Assembly: GCA_965267245.1 (NCBI GenBank)
Contig: OZ253939.1
Location: 3,100,001 to 3,164,000 of the forward strand
Reading direction: 5' to 3'
From: JANSWY01 sp965267245
GTDB lineage: Bacteria > Bacteroidota > Bacteroidia > Cytophagales > Cyclobacteriaceae
DNA: 64,000 nt
This document shows positions 43,181-53,117 of this stretch, piece after piece. The notes under the pieces are model-generated. The model was not told the DNA's origin, searched no databases, and worked only from the letters and a program-made list of their open reading frames with translations. The position numbers and the translations under genes are program-made. Numbering within the stretch: the stretch's first letter is position 1; each line of letters starts with the position of its first letter.

Positions 43181-44790
43181 TTCTCTATTCTAAACCAGTC
43201 ATACAATGCAAAACCGGGTATACCAGTTTTCTTATTTCTAGTACTGAAAAGACCCACTTTGGCTCCAATCCATTTTCCCTCTTTCGCTTTAAAGCGCTTA
43301 CCCAGTGAATTGAAAGACTTCCCATCCATGCTGTATGAAAAATTAACTATTCCGCCATCAGTGACAGTTGATCTTAACCAAACAGTACCATTATCCAAGA
43401 CAATTTGTCCATTTGTATCCTCAGGTATATTAGTGGGAGCGTCAAAGCAAGCCGTTTGCTTCAATACATATTTTTCATTCTTTTTTGTGATGGTCAGCGT
43501 CGCATAATCAAGCCCCATGATGACCAGCCCAGTATGTTCTCCGTTTTTAAGGTTTGAAGCATCCAGCAATGTGGTTGCACTAAATTCAGGTGCTGGAAAT
43601 TTCTGCAGCAATAAGTTTGGTGTTCCCCAGAGATTAGCAACTTTTTGAGGTTGAGCTATTGCATTCAACCTCAAATATCCTGCTATCGCCAATGAAGACC
43701 AGTGTGGATAGAAATTTGCCTGCCACTGCCATTGAGGACCCGGAGTTTCACTTTCAAATTCATCAGATTCCGCCGGATTGAAGTTGACTGTACTTTTTAG
43801 CTTTGGTTTTTTTCTGGTGATTACTGGCTCACCTTTACCGTCCTTGTCTTTGTCAATTCCCATTACCGGCCAATCATCAATCCATTTGACAGGTTGTAGG
43901 TGGACCACTCTTCCATAAGCATTTTTGTCCTGAAAGTGCACAAACCAGCTATCACCATTCCCTAATTCTACCAACCCACCCTGGTGAGGTCCATTGATAT
44001 TGGTGCTACCTTGAGCTAAAACGATCTTATCTTCGTAAGGACCATAAATATTTTTAGATCTCAGTACAGTTTGCCATCCAGTTGGGACTCCACCTCCTGG
44101 AGCGAAAATGTAGTAATAATCATTCCGCTTATAGAATTTTGGCCCTTCAAGGGTTGGGTGATTCTTATGACCGTCAAATACTACTGTCCCTTTATCCATT
44201 ACCTCATCGGCATCTGGAGAAAGTTCAACCACTTGCAAAACACTTTTTATTCCTGCTCTGCTATGGGCAAAACCATGCACCAAATAAACCTTTCCATCAT
44301 CATCCCAGAGCGGAGAAGGGTCGATATTTCCGTATGCTTTTTTCACCAAAATGGGTTGGGTCCATTCACCAGAAGGATCATCAGTTTTCACCATATAGAT
44401 ACCCCTGTCGGGATCACCCCAAAAGATGTAGAATTCACCGTCGTGGTAGCGTATACTTGGTGCCCAAACACCATTTCCATGCTGTGGTTTATCAAAATAC
44501 GGATCTGGGAACCTGGGAATTGCGTGATTGATCAGTTCCCAATTGACCAGGTCTTTTGAATGAAGAATTGGCAACCCTGGAACCGCATTAAATGAAGATG
44601 CTGTCATGTAAAAATCATCTCCAACCTGACAAATATCCGGATCTGAATAATCAGCATGAATGATAGGATTGGTATATGTTCCATCCCCATTATCAGGGTT
44701 CCACACCTGTGACACATAAGTATTACGCTGTGCTATCAATTGTATCGAGAGAATCAGTAGTAATAAAAATGTGAAATGTCTTTTCAGCAT
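43177..44790 (-). CDS. Secreted GH43 family glycoside hydrolase
   Basis: A signal peptide (residues 1-20) is followed by the five-bladed propeller of GH43: the base Asp in HADYSDPDICQVGDDFYM, the pKa-modulating Asp in NIDPSPLWDDDG and the acid Glu in TLEGPKFYKR. A C-terminal beta-sandwich (residues 345-537) resembles the xylosidase-type GH43 accessory domain. Substrate is likely arabinan or xylan side chains; which one cannot be told. Gene order after pectinesterase (4 bases apart) places it in the pectin locus. Confidence 0.9.
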   Translation of the reverse strand: MLKRHFTFLLLLILSIQLIAQRNTYVSQVWNPDNGDGTYTNPIIHADYSDPDICQVGDDFYMTASSFNAVPGLPILHSKDLVNWELINHAIPRFPDPYFDKPQHGNGVWAPSIRYHDGEFYIFWGDPDRGIYMVKTDDPSGEWTQPILVKKAYGNIDPSPLWDDDGKVYLVHGFAHSRAGIKSVLQVVELSPDADEVMDKGTVVFDGHKNHPTLEGPKFYKRNDYYYIFAPGGGVPTGWQTVLRSKNIYGPYEDKIVLAQGSTNINGPHQGGLVELGNGDSWFVHFQDKNAYGRVVHLQPVKWIDDWPVMGIDKDKDGKGEPVITRKKPKLKSTVNFNPAESDEFESETPGPQWQWQANFYPHWSSLAIAGYLRLNAIAQPQKVANLWGTPNLLLQKFPAPEFSATTLLDASNLKNGEHTGLVIMGLDYATLTITKKNEKYVLKQTACFDAPTNIPEDTNGQIVLDNGTVWLRSTVTDGGIVNFSYSMDGKSFNSLGKRFKAKEGKWIGAKVGLFSTRNKKTGIPGFALYDWFRIEK

Positions 44791-44794
44791 TTGA

Positions 44795-46390
44795 CTATTG
44801 CTTTAAAAATCTACCAGTTAATAATTTATTGCCAGCCTTCAATTCATAAGTATAGAGACCACCTTTTAAAAGTGATACATCCAATGAAACTACATCTCTT
44901 TCATGTGAATTTATTTTTTTGAATCTCATTTCGGCTCCAGACAGGTCAAATATCCTGATTGACCAATTCTGACCTGGCTTTGATTGTAAGCTGAAATTTA
45001 AAGTATGCTCAACTGGATTAGGGAATACTGCTTCAACAAATTCATTTTTTACCGAAAGTGGTTCAAACCAAAACTTCAGCAGGAAATTGGAAGATGTTCC
45101 ATTTCTGGTGGTTACCGTAATAATGGCATTACCAGGCACCTTATCTGGCAATTGCACACTTGCCGTAGCTTTAGGATCCAGGGTAATCACCTCTAGCGCA
45201 TCTTCCTCTATTTCCTCTGAGTGAATTGTTGTGGAGTACAGGGAGTATTTCGGGTCATACTCCGTTATTTCTTTCCCTTGATATACTATTTTATCTAAGA
45301 TGGGCAGATAATAAAGCGTGTCTTCAAAGACGTTTGGCAATTGTGAACTAATGCTTTCATGGATTGTACTTGTAGCAGACCAGTCTGAGCTAAATGCTTC
45401 AGGGCTGACATCTTTTGAGAATACATTTGACCTGGTATAATTTGATGCTTCCTCACTTGTTAGAACGTGCGTCCAATCCGGATAATTTTCCGTACTGCTT
45501 CCCGGTCCAAAGTTCTCATAAACCCCATAGTATGTGGTTAAATGATTATCTGTATCGTTCCACCTGCTCCACCCTTCTTCGTCAATGTGATTTCCAAGTT
45601 CAGAATTCATGAAGACCACCTGACAAAATGGTTTCCAGGGTCTTCCCATTGTTACTGATTCTACATCGGGCAACCCCTCTAGTTTGCAATTATTGAAAAC
45701 ATAACCATACTTCCAGTTTTCATCGGTGGATGCTGCAGTCACATCACTACCAGAACGGTTGGATACAATGAGACAGTTCTCAAAATAGGCTACTCCCCGA
45801 CCGAAGATGAAGTCCACATTCCCTTCAATGTAGCTATTGGCAATATAGAAACGTCCATAACCCCAGGTGTAAAAAGTGTCCTGATTTCCCAGGAGCCTAC
45901 AATTGATGACGGATTGCTTGTCACCATGAAGGTTGAGCGCCACCGCTTGTCCTACTCGTCCTGCACTATTTTTAATAGTAAGGTTAATGATGGTAAAGTT
46001 TTCAGGTTTAGCGTAGAGTGTATGAGAAGTAGAAGTCCCAATCTCAGTATAATTCAAAATACCCTCATAAGGCTCACCTGATCCTGAGTAATCATCGTAA
46101 TCAATTATAGTTTCATCAATGTCTTCACCGATAATTGTCAGGTTAATCTTTGATCCTGGGATCTCTACTTTTTCAAAGTATACACCGATTCTAATAAAAA
46201 TAACTGTTTGAGAACTGCTGTTATCAGGTACCGCTGAAATAGCGGAATTAATAGTTGTATAATCTCCATTACCAGTGTGATCAACAATGATGTCAATTTG
46301 ATCTGACAACACGTCTTCCACCGATTGACCGAAGAGTCCACAGCTCAAAAAGACAAATAAACCAAACAGCGTATTTAGCTTTTTCCTCAT
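44795..46390 (-). CDS. Pectin methylesterase (CE8) with T9SS sorting domain
   Basis: A signal peptide (to about residue 21) leads into a CE8 beta-helix: YTTINSAISAVPDNS, QAVALNLHGDKQ, NQDTFYTWG, VDFIFGRG (catalytic Asp) and GRPWKPFCQ. The enzyme removes methyl esters from homogalacturonan. Residues 350-440 form a linker/Ig-like region. The last 80 residues (VFPNPVEHTLNFSL ... LLTGRFLK) are a type IX secretion C-terminal sorting domain, so the enzyme is exported and attached to the cell surface or released. Confidence 0.94.
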   Translation of the reverse strand: MRKKLNTLFGLFVFLSCGLFGQSVEDVLSDQIDIIVDHTGNGDYTTINSAISAVPDNSSSQTVIFIRIGVYFEKVEIPGSKINLTIIGEDIDETIIDYDDYSGSGEPYEGILNYTEIGTSTSHTLYAKPENFTIINLTIKNSAGRVGQAVALNLHGDKQSVINCRLLGNQDTFYTWGYGRFYIANSYIEGNVDFIFGRGVAYFENCLIVSNRSGSDVTAASTDENWKYGYVFNNCKLEGLPDVESVTMGRPWKPFCQVVFMNSELGNHIDEEGWSRWNDTDNHLTTYYGVYENFGPGSSTENYPDWTHVLTSEEASNYTRSNVFSKDVSPEAFSSDWSATSTIHESISSQLPNVFEDTLYYLPILDKIVYQGKEITEYDPKYSLYSTTIHSEEIEEDALEVITLDPKATASVQLPDKVPGNAIITVTTRNGTSSNFLLKFWFEPLSVKNEFVEAVFPNPVEHTLNFSLQSKPGQNWSIRIFDLSGAEMRFKKINSHERDVVSLDVSLLKGGLYTYELKAGNKLLTGRFLKQ

Positions 46391-46396
46391 AGCTGT

Positions 46397-47572
46397 TTAG
46401 CCTTCTTTTATAGGGTTATTCAATTTCACCAGCACTTCTGATAGGTAGGTTTTGAATGATTCAAGGTCTTTAATGCCATTGGGTTCCTTTTCCCAGGCTG
46501 CCAGCAAGTAATATGTTAAGCCTGATTTTGGAACAAAGGTGATCATGTGACTATTGGCAGCATCTGATACTTCGTTGACATACTTTTTATTCACGATTAC
46601 TGCCATTCCCAGCTGGTCATTATTCAGGCTATAATCGCCATAGGTAGCAATCAACTGAAAATCACCATCATCCATTTCAATGTATTCCTCACCTTCATTT
46701 TGTACCAAACCTGTACAAAATCCTTCGATTGCATTAGTAAAACTCAATGCATGTTTTGTAATTCTACTATCAGCGTTGATACTGATATTAGATACAATTG
46801 TTGTGGTGTCCTGTTCGGTAACCCAATTTTTATATTCCGTAATCACAGAAGAACTTAGTATGCCGTCTGAAACTGTACAAGATACCTGCTCAACACTTTG
46901 AAAACGATATAGAGAATCATTCAAGTACCTACCGATGGATCCCATTCCCAGAGATTTGCCCACTTTCAGGACATCCAATCCCCATTCAGCCTCCTCATGA
47001 TAGGAGTCAAATCCGTCCAGTCCAACTTTCTGTAATATTGGCTCCCCGGTCTTTTTCCCAAAAATGTCAATACCATTCCTCCAGTCCAGGTAGAACCTAT
47101 ACGCCACTTTATTGGATTCCCAACCCGGACCTTCGTACCTGATGTACCAGGAATGGTCTGTGTGTTCTTGCGGTACATCCAGTGATTTTAAGTTCACAAA
47201 ATCTCCTCCTATATATTCCCTGTCTTTCCATTCACCACCTTGTTTTACAGATATTTCAGATTGTGTTAGTTTTTCGGGGGTCAATGGCTTATCAACTTTG
47301 ACAAGTTGCAATGTTTTCTCTTCATTTGGCTGAAAGCTGAGTAGCAACCTGGCTGCATCTTTAATCCCATCATCATTAGAATCAATTAGTTCAACTGGAA
47401 GTATTTCACCATTAAATCTTACACCAAAGTTCTCCGAACTGAATCCTTCTGGGATGGATATTCCAAGAACTTCACTTCTTTCGAGACTAGCGGGATTATT
47501 GAATTTCACCTCTTTAATGAGGTCAGAGGAAGTACAGCCAGCCAAAAAAAATAAGGCCACAAGAAATCTCAT
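46397..47572 (-). CDS. DUF4861 family lipoprotein of pectin locus
   Basis: The lipobox FLAGC places the cysteine at residue 13. The body is beta-rich with conserved-looking HTDHSWYIRYEGPGWESNK-type (split here as DHSWYIRYEGPG and WESNKVAYRFY) and GIDIFGKKTG segments typical of DUF4861 proteins. These are common in pectin-targeting PULs of Bacteroidota and may be catalytic or binding; no verified activity is known to me. It lies between SusD and pectinesterase (6 bases from the latter), in the same operon. Confidence 0.82.
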   Translation of the reverse strand: MRFLVALFFLAGCTSSDLIKEVKFNNPASLERSEVLGISIPEGFSSENFGVRFNGEILPVELIDSNDDGIKDAARLLLSFQPNEEKTLQLVKVDKPLTPEKLTQSEISVKQGGEWKDREYIGGDFVNLKSLDVPQEHTDHSWYIRYEGPGWESNKVAYRFYLDWRNGIDIFGKKTGEPILQKVGLDGFDSYHEEAEWGLDVLKVGKSLGMGSIGRYLNDSLYRFQSVEQVSCTVSDGILSSSVITEYKNWVTEQDTTTIVSNISINADSRITKHALSFTNAIEGFCTGLVQNEGEEYIEMDDGDFQLIATYGDYSLNNDQLGMAVIVNKKYVNEVSDAANSHMITFVPKSGLTYYLLAAWEKEPNGIKDLESFKTYLSEVLVKLNNPIKEG

Positions 47573-47655
47573 ATTAGATTAGGTTTTGAATTTTTAAAAA
47601 TGGTGGGGCAGTTAAATCCTGCCCCTAATTAGCCTATAAACCAATTTTCCAATTC

Positions 47656-49542
47656 CTAGTAACCGTCATTCTGCGGGAAGACAGAACCTTCCAGTGCATC
47701 TAACTGAACTTGTGGAATTGGTCTGAAATAATGATAATTCTCAAGATTCGCAACGTCTTCATTATACTGCTTGATTCTAGCTACAAAATCAGCAGGATTT
47801 AATGCTCGTCTTAAGTCAAACCATCGCATCTGTTCTCCAGGAAATTCTCTAGCTCTTTCATCTAAAAAGAAATTCAGCGAAAGATCCGCACTTGAGTTAA
47901 CCCCATAACTGCTTAATACTTCTGCTCCGGTAGCACCTTCCAATGCTCTTGATTCTGCAAGTGGTAGGAGGAACCCCGAGTATGCATCATCTCCAGCTGC
48001 TCCTTTCCAGGCAGCTTCAGCTGCAATCAGGTACATTTCTGCTAGTCTGAAAATGTAGGCATCTCTTATACCTCTTTCAGAACCATCACCGTTTGCAGCT
48101 GATCTTTCCGGATCATCAAACTTTTTCAATTCAAGGAATATTCTACGCCCATCAGTACCTTCCAGATTGATGGTACCGTCTTCATTGTAAAGTAAGTCAT
48201 AGTCAAGAATGAAATAAGGACCATCTACATACAAAAACCTATTCCCACCGTCACTTTTCTTAGCGATCCTCGAGTCATCAATATCCTCTTTTGTACAGAT
48301 GATTGAGGTTTCTCCCTCAGTAAAAACTACATCTCGTGGAGGCGTGAAACCCGCCGGTAAATCATAATTGGCGTAAAGTGGGTAAGTAGTTTCATCATCC
48401 GTATTACACCTCCATTCGGTACTGAACTGTCCCAGGAATCGGGCGTCAATTGACTCATCATAAAGGTCCGGCAAATATTTATTAGGCATATATCTTCTGA
48501 ACCTTCTACCATATTCAATATCTCTTATCATCCCTTCGAATAATTCATAACGCATTCCCCACATCATGTGCCCGTGATGACCACCATCTCGACCGTCCCA
48601 GGGTTTCTCACCATCCAAAAAGTACCTTGTGTAATCTTCTGGGTCAACATTCATATCTGCATAGTTTGACCTGGAGTAATTGATTGCCCAAATACCTTCA
48701 CTATTTTTATTGCTACTACTGTTTTCAAGTGCCCATAGGTCATCGTAATTATCATAGAAACTATACCTGCCACTGTTGATGAGTTCCGTAGAATAATCAT
48801 AAGCTGCCTGATAATAATCCGAACTTGACCCTTCAAACCCAAACATATTTCCAGCATCTATGAAGCTTCCAATATTCAGATTCAATCTAGCCAAAAGTGC
48901 TCTTACCGCATCTTTATTCACTCTACCAAAATCTGTTGCACTGGCGTTATCAGAATCAGACAATGTGTTGAAGGCAAAATCCAAATCACCGAGTATGACA
49001 TCATACACATCTTTAACTGGTGTTCTTTCAGCTGTTACAATTGGAGCCTGAGTATGTTCTAGTGGTAACGCCAGATCCCCAAAAGTTTCAACCAAATGCC
49101 ACAAATAAAATGCCCGTAGGTACCGTACCTCCGCTTGCCGCTTTAACCTTAAATTTTCGGACATGGGATGATTATCTTCTTCCAGGTAAAAAAGTGCTTC
49201 GTTGCAGGCATTAATTCCCTTGTAGAACTCAACATAGACTACTATTAGCCTCGGACTGGTTGCATTAAATTCCGGGCTGAAGGTGAATTGATATGGATAT
49301 GGATGTTGCTGAGCATAGGTATACATATCTGTGCCCACGTCTCCAAAATCAAACCCTTCTTCTTTACCATACCAAATTTTAGAAGAAACATAAGTACCAG
49401 CCACCAGTGCCTCAATACCATCTATGGTTCGATAGAAATCGTCAGTTCCATTTCCACTTCTAAAATCTTCTTCCAATAGGTCTTTACAACCTGTAAAGGA
49501 CACTATCACGCATAAAAAAATGTATTTTAATAAATTCTTCAT
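47656..49542 (-). CDS. SusD/RagB family outer-membrane glycan-binding lipoprotein
   Basis: A 628-residue lipoprotein with SFTGCK lipobox (Cys at residue 19). The N-terminal TPR-like helices include KRQAEVRYLRAFYLWHLVETFG, the SusD signature, and the C-terminal EFPGEQMRWFDLRR motif is typical of the family. SusD binds oligosaccharides at the cell surface and hands them to SusC. It is 12 bases downstream of the SusC gene. Confidence 0.96.
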   Translation of the reverse strand: MKNLLKYIFLCVIVSFTGCKDLLEEDFRSGNGTDDFYRTIDGIEALVAGTYVSSKIWYGKEEGFDFGDVGTDMYTYAQQHPYPYQFTFSPEFNATSPRLIVVYVEFYKGINACNEALFYLEEDNHPMSENLRLKRQAEVRYLRAFYLWHLVETFGDLALPLEHTQAPIVTAERTPVKDVYDVILGDLDFAFNTLSDSDNASATDFGRVNKDAVRALLARLNLNIGSFIDAGNMFGFEGSSSDYYQAAYDYSTELINSGRYSFYDNYDDLWALENSSSNKNSEGIWAINYSRSNYADMNVDPEDYTRYFLDGEKPWDGRDGGHHGHMMWGMRYELFEGMIRDIEYGRRFRRYMPNKYLPDLYDESIDARFLGQFSTEWRCNTDDETTYPLYANYDLPAGFTPPRDVVFTEGETSIICTKEDIDDSRIAKKSDGGNRFLYVDGPYFILDYDLLYNEDGTINLEGTDGRRIFLELKKFDDPERSAANGDGSERGIRDAYIFRLAEMYLIAAEAAWKGAAGDDAYSGFLLPLAESRALEGATGAEVLSSYGVNSSADLSLNFFLDERAREFPGEQMRWFDLRRALNPADFVARIKQYNEDVANLENYHYFRPIPQVQLDALEGSVFPQNDGY

Positions 49543-49554
49543 GATTGAAATCTT

Positions 49555-52548
49555 TTAGAATACCACACTTAAACCACCTGCAAACAATCTTGGCATTGGA
49601 ATTTCAATGTCACCTTTTAATTCAGGGTCGTATCTATTGCCACCATCGTAATACTTCCCGAAAATGAAGGCATTTTTCACAGTAGCATAAACTCTGATAC
49701 TACTCACACCCAGTGTTTCATTTATCGCTGATGGAATATTGTATCCAAGGGTGATATCTCTGATCTTCATAAATGATCCATCCACATATTCCAGTGCTCT
49801 TAATCCCTGATAACCACTCAATGTTCTGGTTGGATCAAGTCTTGGGGTAGTGTTTGATGGGTTAAATGGTGTCCAATAATCAAGAGCCATTGAACTTGTC
49901 AATCCATCCACCGAAAAATAACTCAACACCTCATCCCTAATCGTTTGTCCCATTCTGGCAAAAGCCAATATTGACAAGTCGAAATCTTTATAGCTAAATG
50001 TGTTGTTGAATCCACCATTCCACTTTGGTCTGGGGGTACCAATGATTTGTCTATCATCTTCTTCTCCCGGAATATCTTCAAACTTTATATCTCCTGGAGT
50101 CAACCCATATTCTGCTGCTGCTTCTTCTTCACCTAATTGCCAGATTCCTATGGCTCTTCTATCATAATAGACCTCAAAAGGGTGTCCTACAAACCATCCA
50201 TTCAGCAGATCCTGCTCAACTCCAGAAGCCAGAGCCGTAATTTCTTCTTTATTGGAATAGAATGTAATAGCAGTGTTCCATGAGAAATCGCCTATTCTAA
50301 GTACATTGGCGTTTAGGGTTGCTTCCCATCCACTATTTTTGGTTTCACCCACATTGGCTGTGATAGACGGGATCCCTGAATGTGGAGACAGCGATTGAAT
50401 CTGCAAAACATCTGAAGTATTTGTTATATATCTTTCAACTGTACCACTGATTTTCCCATCTAAAAATTCAAAATCTATTCCGAAATTCCAGGCTGTGGTT
50501 AATTCCCATCCTAACTGGGTGTTTTCTGTCTTACCTGTTCGGAATCCGTTGTATTGTGTCTCAGACAGCCCAAACTCATAGTAAATAGGATTAGTAGTTA
50601 CGGTACCTAATGCAGAATAAGGAGTTACTGCCTGGTTACCCGATACACCATATCCTACGCGCATTTTTAAGTTCGTCAGAACATTTTGATCAGGGAAGAA
50701 TGGTTCATCAATTACTCTCCAGGCAAAGCTTGCAGATGGGAAGAAATCCCACTTGTTTCCCTCTGCTAATCTGGAAGAACCATCATATCTACCTGTCAAT
50801 TGAAATAAGTATCGATCGAATAAGCTATAGTGTACTCTTCCAAAGAAAGATGAAAGTGCTGATTCGGTCAATGGAAAATCATTTAGGTCCTCAAGAGCAA
50901 GTGTTACATTTTGGGAAGCTGATCCAAGTCCATACCATTGTGATGTTGGCAGGCCAAGATCTTGTCCATATCCCCTGTATTTTTCTGTTCTCCTGTAAAT
51001 AATTTCGTTACCTGCTGTGAAGTTCAGTCGATGAACTGAGTTCAAATCAAGTTTATAATTGACCACATTCTGGAAAGTGTAATCTGTTCCTATTGAATTC
51101 TCAACTTCTGCACTAGAAACACCATTTACTCCTGGATATACTCCCTCAAAAAGGCCCTCTCTCTTGAAATCAAGGTCGAAATTGAAAGACGTTCGAAAAG
51201 TAAGGTTATCATCCAGAAAAGACAGTTTCGCATAGACTGTACTAAATGTTCTGGCACGTCTTCTTTCATCAAGGTAGTAATCAGGGTCCGCTTCAATCAT
51301 TGGATTGACAACCTCTTCAGGATATCTAGGAAAAGGAAGTATATTTCCAGCGCTATCGAAAGGCACAGAAAGTGGTGACAATTTTCTTGCATCACTAAAT
51401 GGGTTAGCTCTTTGATTATTCTTGATAAAGGAAACTACTGAGTTTGTTCCAATTGAAATATTTTTTGTCAGTTCACCTTCAAGGTTAATTCTAAATGTGC
51501 TTCGTTCATAGGAATCACCATCCACCAAACCATTCTCACGATAATGGCTTACAGAAGTACTATAGGCTAGTTTGTCATTTTGTCCAGAGAAACTTAAATT
51601 ATAATTCTGCTGCATCCCATCCTGAAGCAAGAAGTCATACCAATCAAAATTTGTATTTGGATCTTCAAATTCTCTTATTTCACTTGTATAACCATTGGAT
51701 CTGGGTAATTCTGTAGGATCCTGCTGCCATCTTCTCATCCATTCCAGGTCATTGTAAAGCTGCAACTGATAAGCTCCATCTCCCAGCGGAACACTTCCGA
51801 TTGATTTTGTGACACCAGCATACATATTGAAAGACAATCTTGGTTTACCAGTAGAACCGCTTTTCGTGGTGACAATGATAACTCCGTTTGCACCTCGGGA
51901 ACCGTAAATAGCTGTACTACTGGCATCTTTTAAGATTTCAATAGATTGAATGTCATTGGCATCTATGGTGAGTTCATTTCCAAATGGAACACCATCTACA
52001 ATATAGAGTGGATCATTATCCCCTGAAAGTGACCTATTCCCTCGTACTTGAATGTCATAGCCAGATCCAGCTCGTCCACTCGATCGAACAATATCCACAC
52101 CGGCAGATTTTCCCTGTAACACTTCTACTGCATTAGCTGAACGTGTTTTAGCAATTTCATCAGAGTCCAAAGAAGTTACTGCACCCGTTAAATCACTTTT
52201 TCTCATTGTTCCATAACCTACTACAACAACCTCATCCAGTTGTTTCAGATCAAGGTCCATGTTTACATCAATCACGGATTGATTGCCTACAGCTATTTCT
52301 TTCGTTGCATACCCGATAAAACTGTAAACCAGTACATCTCCGTCTTCAATATCAAGTGAGTACTTCCCATCAATATCGGTTACTGTACCTTTTGATGTAC
52401 CTTTCACTTGTATTGTCACTCCTAGTAACTCTAGTCCTTCATGGTCATAGACTACTCCTGTCACCCTGTTCTGCGCTGAAGAAATCAAAGGGATCATCAA
52501 CAACAGGGAAGCCACCACTGTCTTCTTTATGTAATCGTAAATTCTCAT
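49555..52548 (-). CDS. SusC/RagA family TonB-dependent transporter
   Basis: A 997-residue protein with a signal peptide (to SSAQ, residue 26). A carboxypeptidase-like regulatory domain follows (RVTGVVYDHEGLELLGVTIQ onward), then the TonB-box/plug region (VVVGYGTMRKSDLTGAV and IRGNRSL-like VRGNRSLSG), then the beta-barrel with a final aromatic Phe. It imports oligosaccharides bound by SusD, powered by TonB. Upstream are a lipoprotein and a T9SS protein in the same orientation, so transcription probably starts upstream of 56,414. Confidence 0.97.
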   Translation of the reverse strand: MRIYDYIKKTVVASLLLMIPLISSAQNRVTGVVYDHEGLELLGVTIQVKGTSKGTVTDIDGKYSLDIEDGDVLVYSFIGYATKEIAVGNQSVIDVNMDLDLKQLDEVVVVGYGTMRKSDLTGAVTSLDSDEIAKTRSANAVEVLQGKSAGVDIVRSSGRAGSGYDIQVRGNRSLSGDNDPLYIVDGVPFGNELTIDANDIQSIEILKDASSTAIYGSRGANGVIIVTTKSGSTGKPRLSFNMYAGVTKSIGSVPLGDGAYQLQLYNDLEWMRRWQQDPTELPRSNGYTSEIREFEDPNTNFDWYDFLLQDGMQQNYNLSFSGQNDKLAYSTSVSHYRENGLVDGDSYERSTFRINLEGELTKNISIGTNSVVSFIKNNQRANPFSDARKLSPLSVPFDSAGNILPFPRYPEEVVNPMIEADPDYYLDERRRARTFSTVYAKLSFLDDNLTFRTSFNFDLDFKREGLFEGVYPGVNGVSSAEVENSIGTDYTFQNVVNYKLDLNSVHRLNFTAGNEIIYRRTEKYRGYGQDLGLPTSQWYGLGSASQNVTLALEDLNDFPLTESALSSFFGRVHYSLFDRYLFQLTGRYDGSSRLAEGNKWDFFPSASFAWRVIDEPFFPDQNVLTNLKMRVGYGVSGNQAVTPYSALGTVTTNPIYYEFGLSETQYNGFRTGKTENTQLGWELTTAWNFGIDFEFLDGKISGTVERYITNTSDVLQIQSLSPHSGIPSITANVGETKNSGWEATLNANVLRIGDFSWNTAITFYSNKEEITALASGVEQDLLNGWFVGHPFEVYYDRRAIGIWQLGEEEAAAEYGLTPGDIKFEDIPGEEDDRQIIGTPRPKWNGGFNNTFSYKDFDLSILAFARMGQTIRDEVLSYFSVDGLTSSMALDYWTPFNPSNTTPRLDPTRTLSGYQGLRALEYVDGSFMKIRDITLGYNIPSAINETLGVSSIRVYATVKNAFIFGKYYDGGNRYDPELKGDIEIPMPRLFAGGLSVVF

Positions 52549-52613
52549 TTCATATTGGATTATTTTGTAAAAGAAATCACCAACTATAAAGTTGGCGATT
52601 TCTGCAAAATAAA

Positions 52614-53102
52614 TTATTTAGAAAAAGTGAAGATGTATCTGCCGATTGCCTGAACTCTTCCTTCAGTTTCAATCTCATCATCCTGATCAAGTTGTAATAT
52701 CAATGAACTGGAAGTCACTTCATTTACCCTCACTAAAGATCCGTCGGCTCTTTCAATTACAGCGAAATTACTACCATCTACAAATGACCATACCGCATCT
52801 GTTACATCAGGAAATACGGGACCTCCACCTGTAACCGAGTAAACTTTACCAGCAGATGCATCCTCTGTGCTTGCACCTACTGTCAGGATCATTGATGAGT
52901 AGTCTCCAATTTGTGGCGCTTCATCATCTTGTGTAACACTGGTAAGATTCCAGGTCCCAATCAGATCAGTTAATACAGCCACTTCTTCGGGTGTAATTTT
53001 ATCATCTCCTCCACCATCGTCATCTCCCTTGCATGATACCAGTTGGATGGTAACAAATCCGAGTAAAAAGATGAATGCGAATGTTTTTATATGTCTTTTC
53101 AT
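52614..53102 (-). CDS. Lipocalin-like lipoprotein
   Basis: The lipobox LVSCKG (Cys at residue 24) is followed by an Asp/Gly-rich spacer. A beta-barrel-like domain of about 125 residues follows with GTWNLTSVTQDDEAP, the motif that marks lipocalin-like Bacteroidota lipoproteins. The remaining strands end RYIFTFSK. It is placed between SusC and the large T9SS protein in the same direction and probably belongs to the PUL. A ligand-binding role at the cell surface is likely but untested. Confidence 0.7.
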   Translation of the reverse strand: MKRHIKTFAFIFLLGFVTIQLVSCKGDDDGGGDDKITPEEVAVLTDLIGTWNLTSVTQDDEAPQIGDYSSMILTVGASTEDASAGKVYSVTGGGPVFPDVTDAVWSFVDGSNFAVIERADGSLVRVNEVTSSSLILQLDQDDEIETEGRVQAIGRYIFTFSK

Positions 53103-53117
53103 TTTTTGCCTCCGTTA

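Noticed and set aside
44071..44559. A 162-codon rightward frame inside GH43
   Set aside because: It lies antisense to an intact GH43 catalytic domain; shadow.
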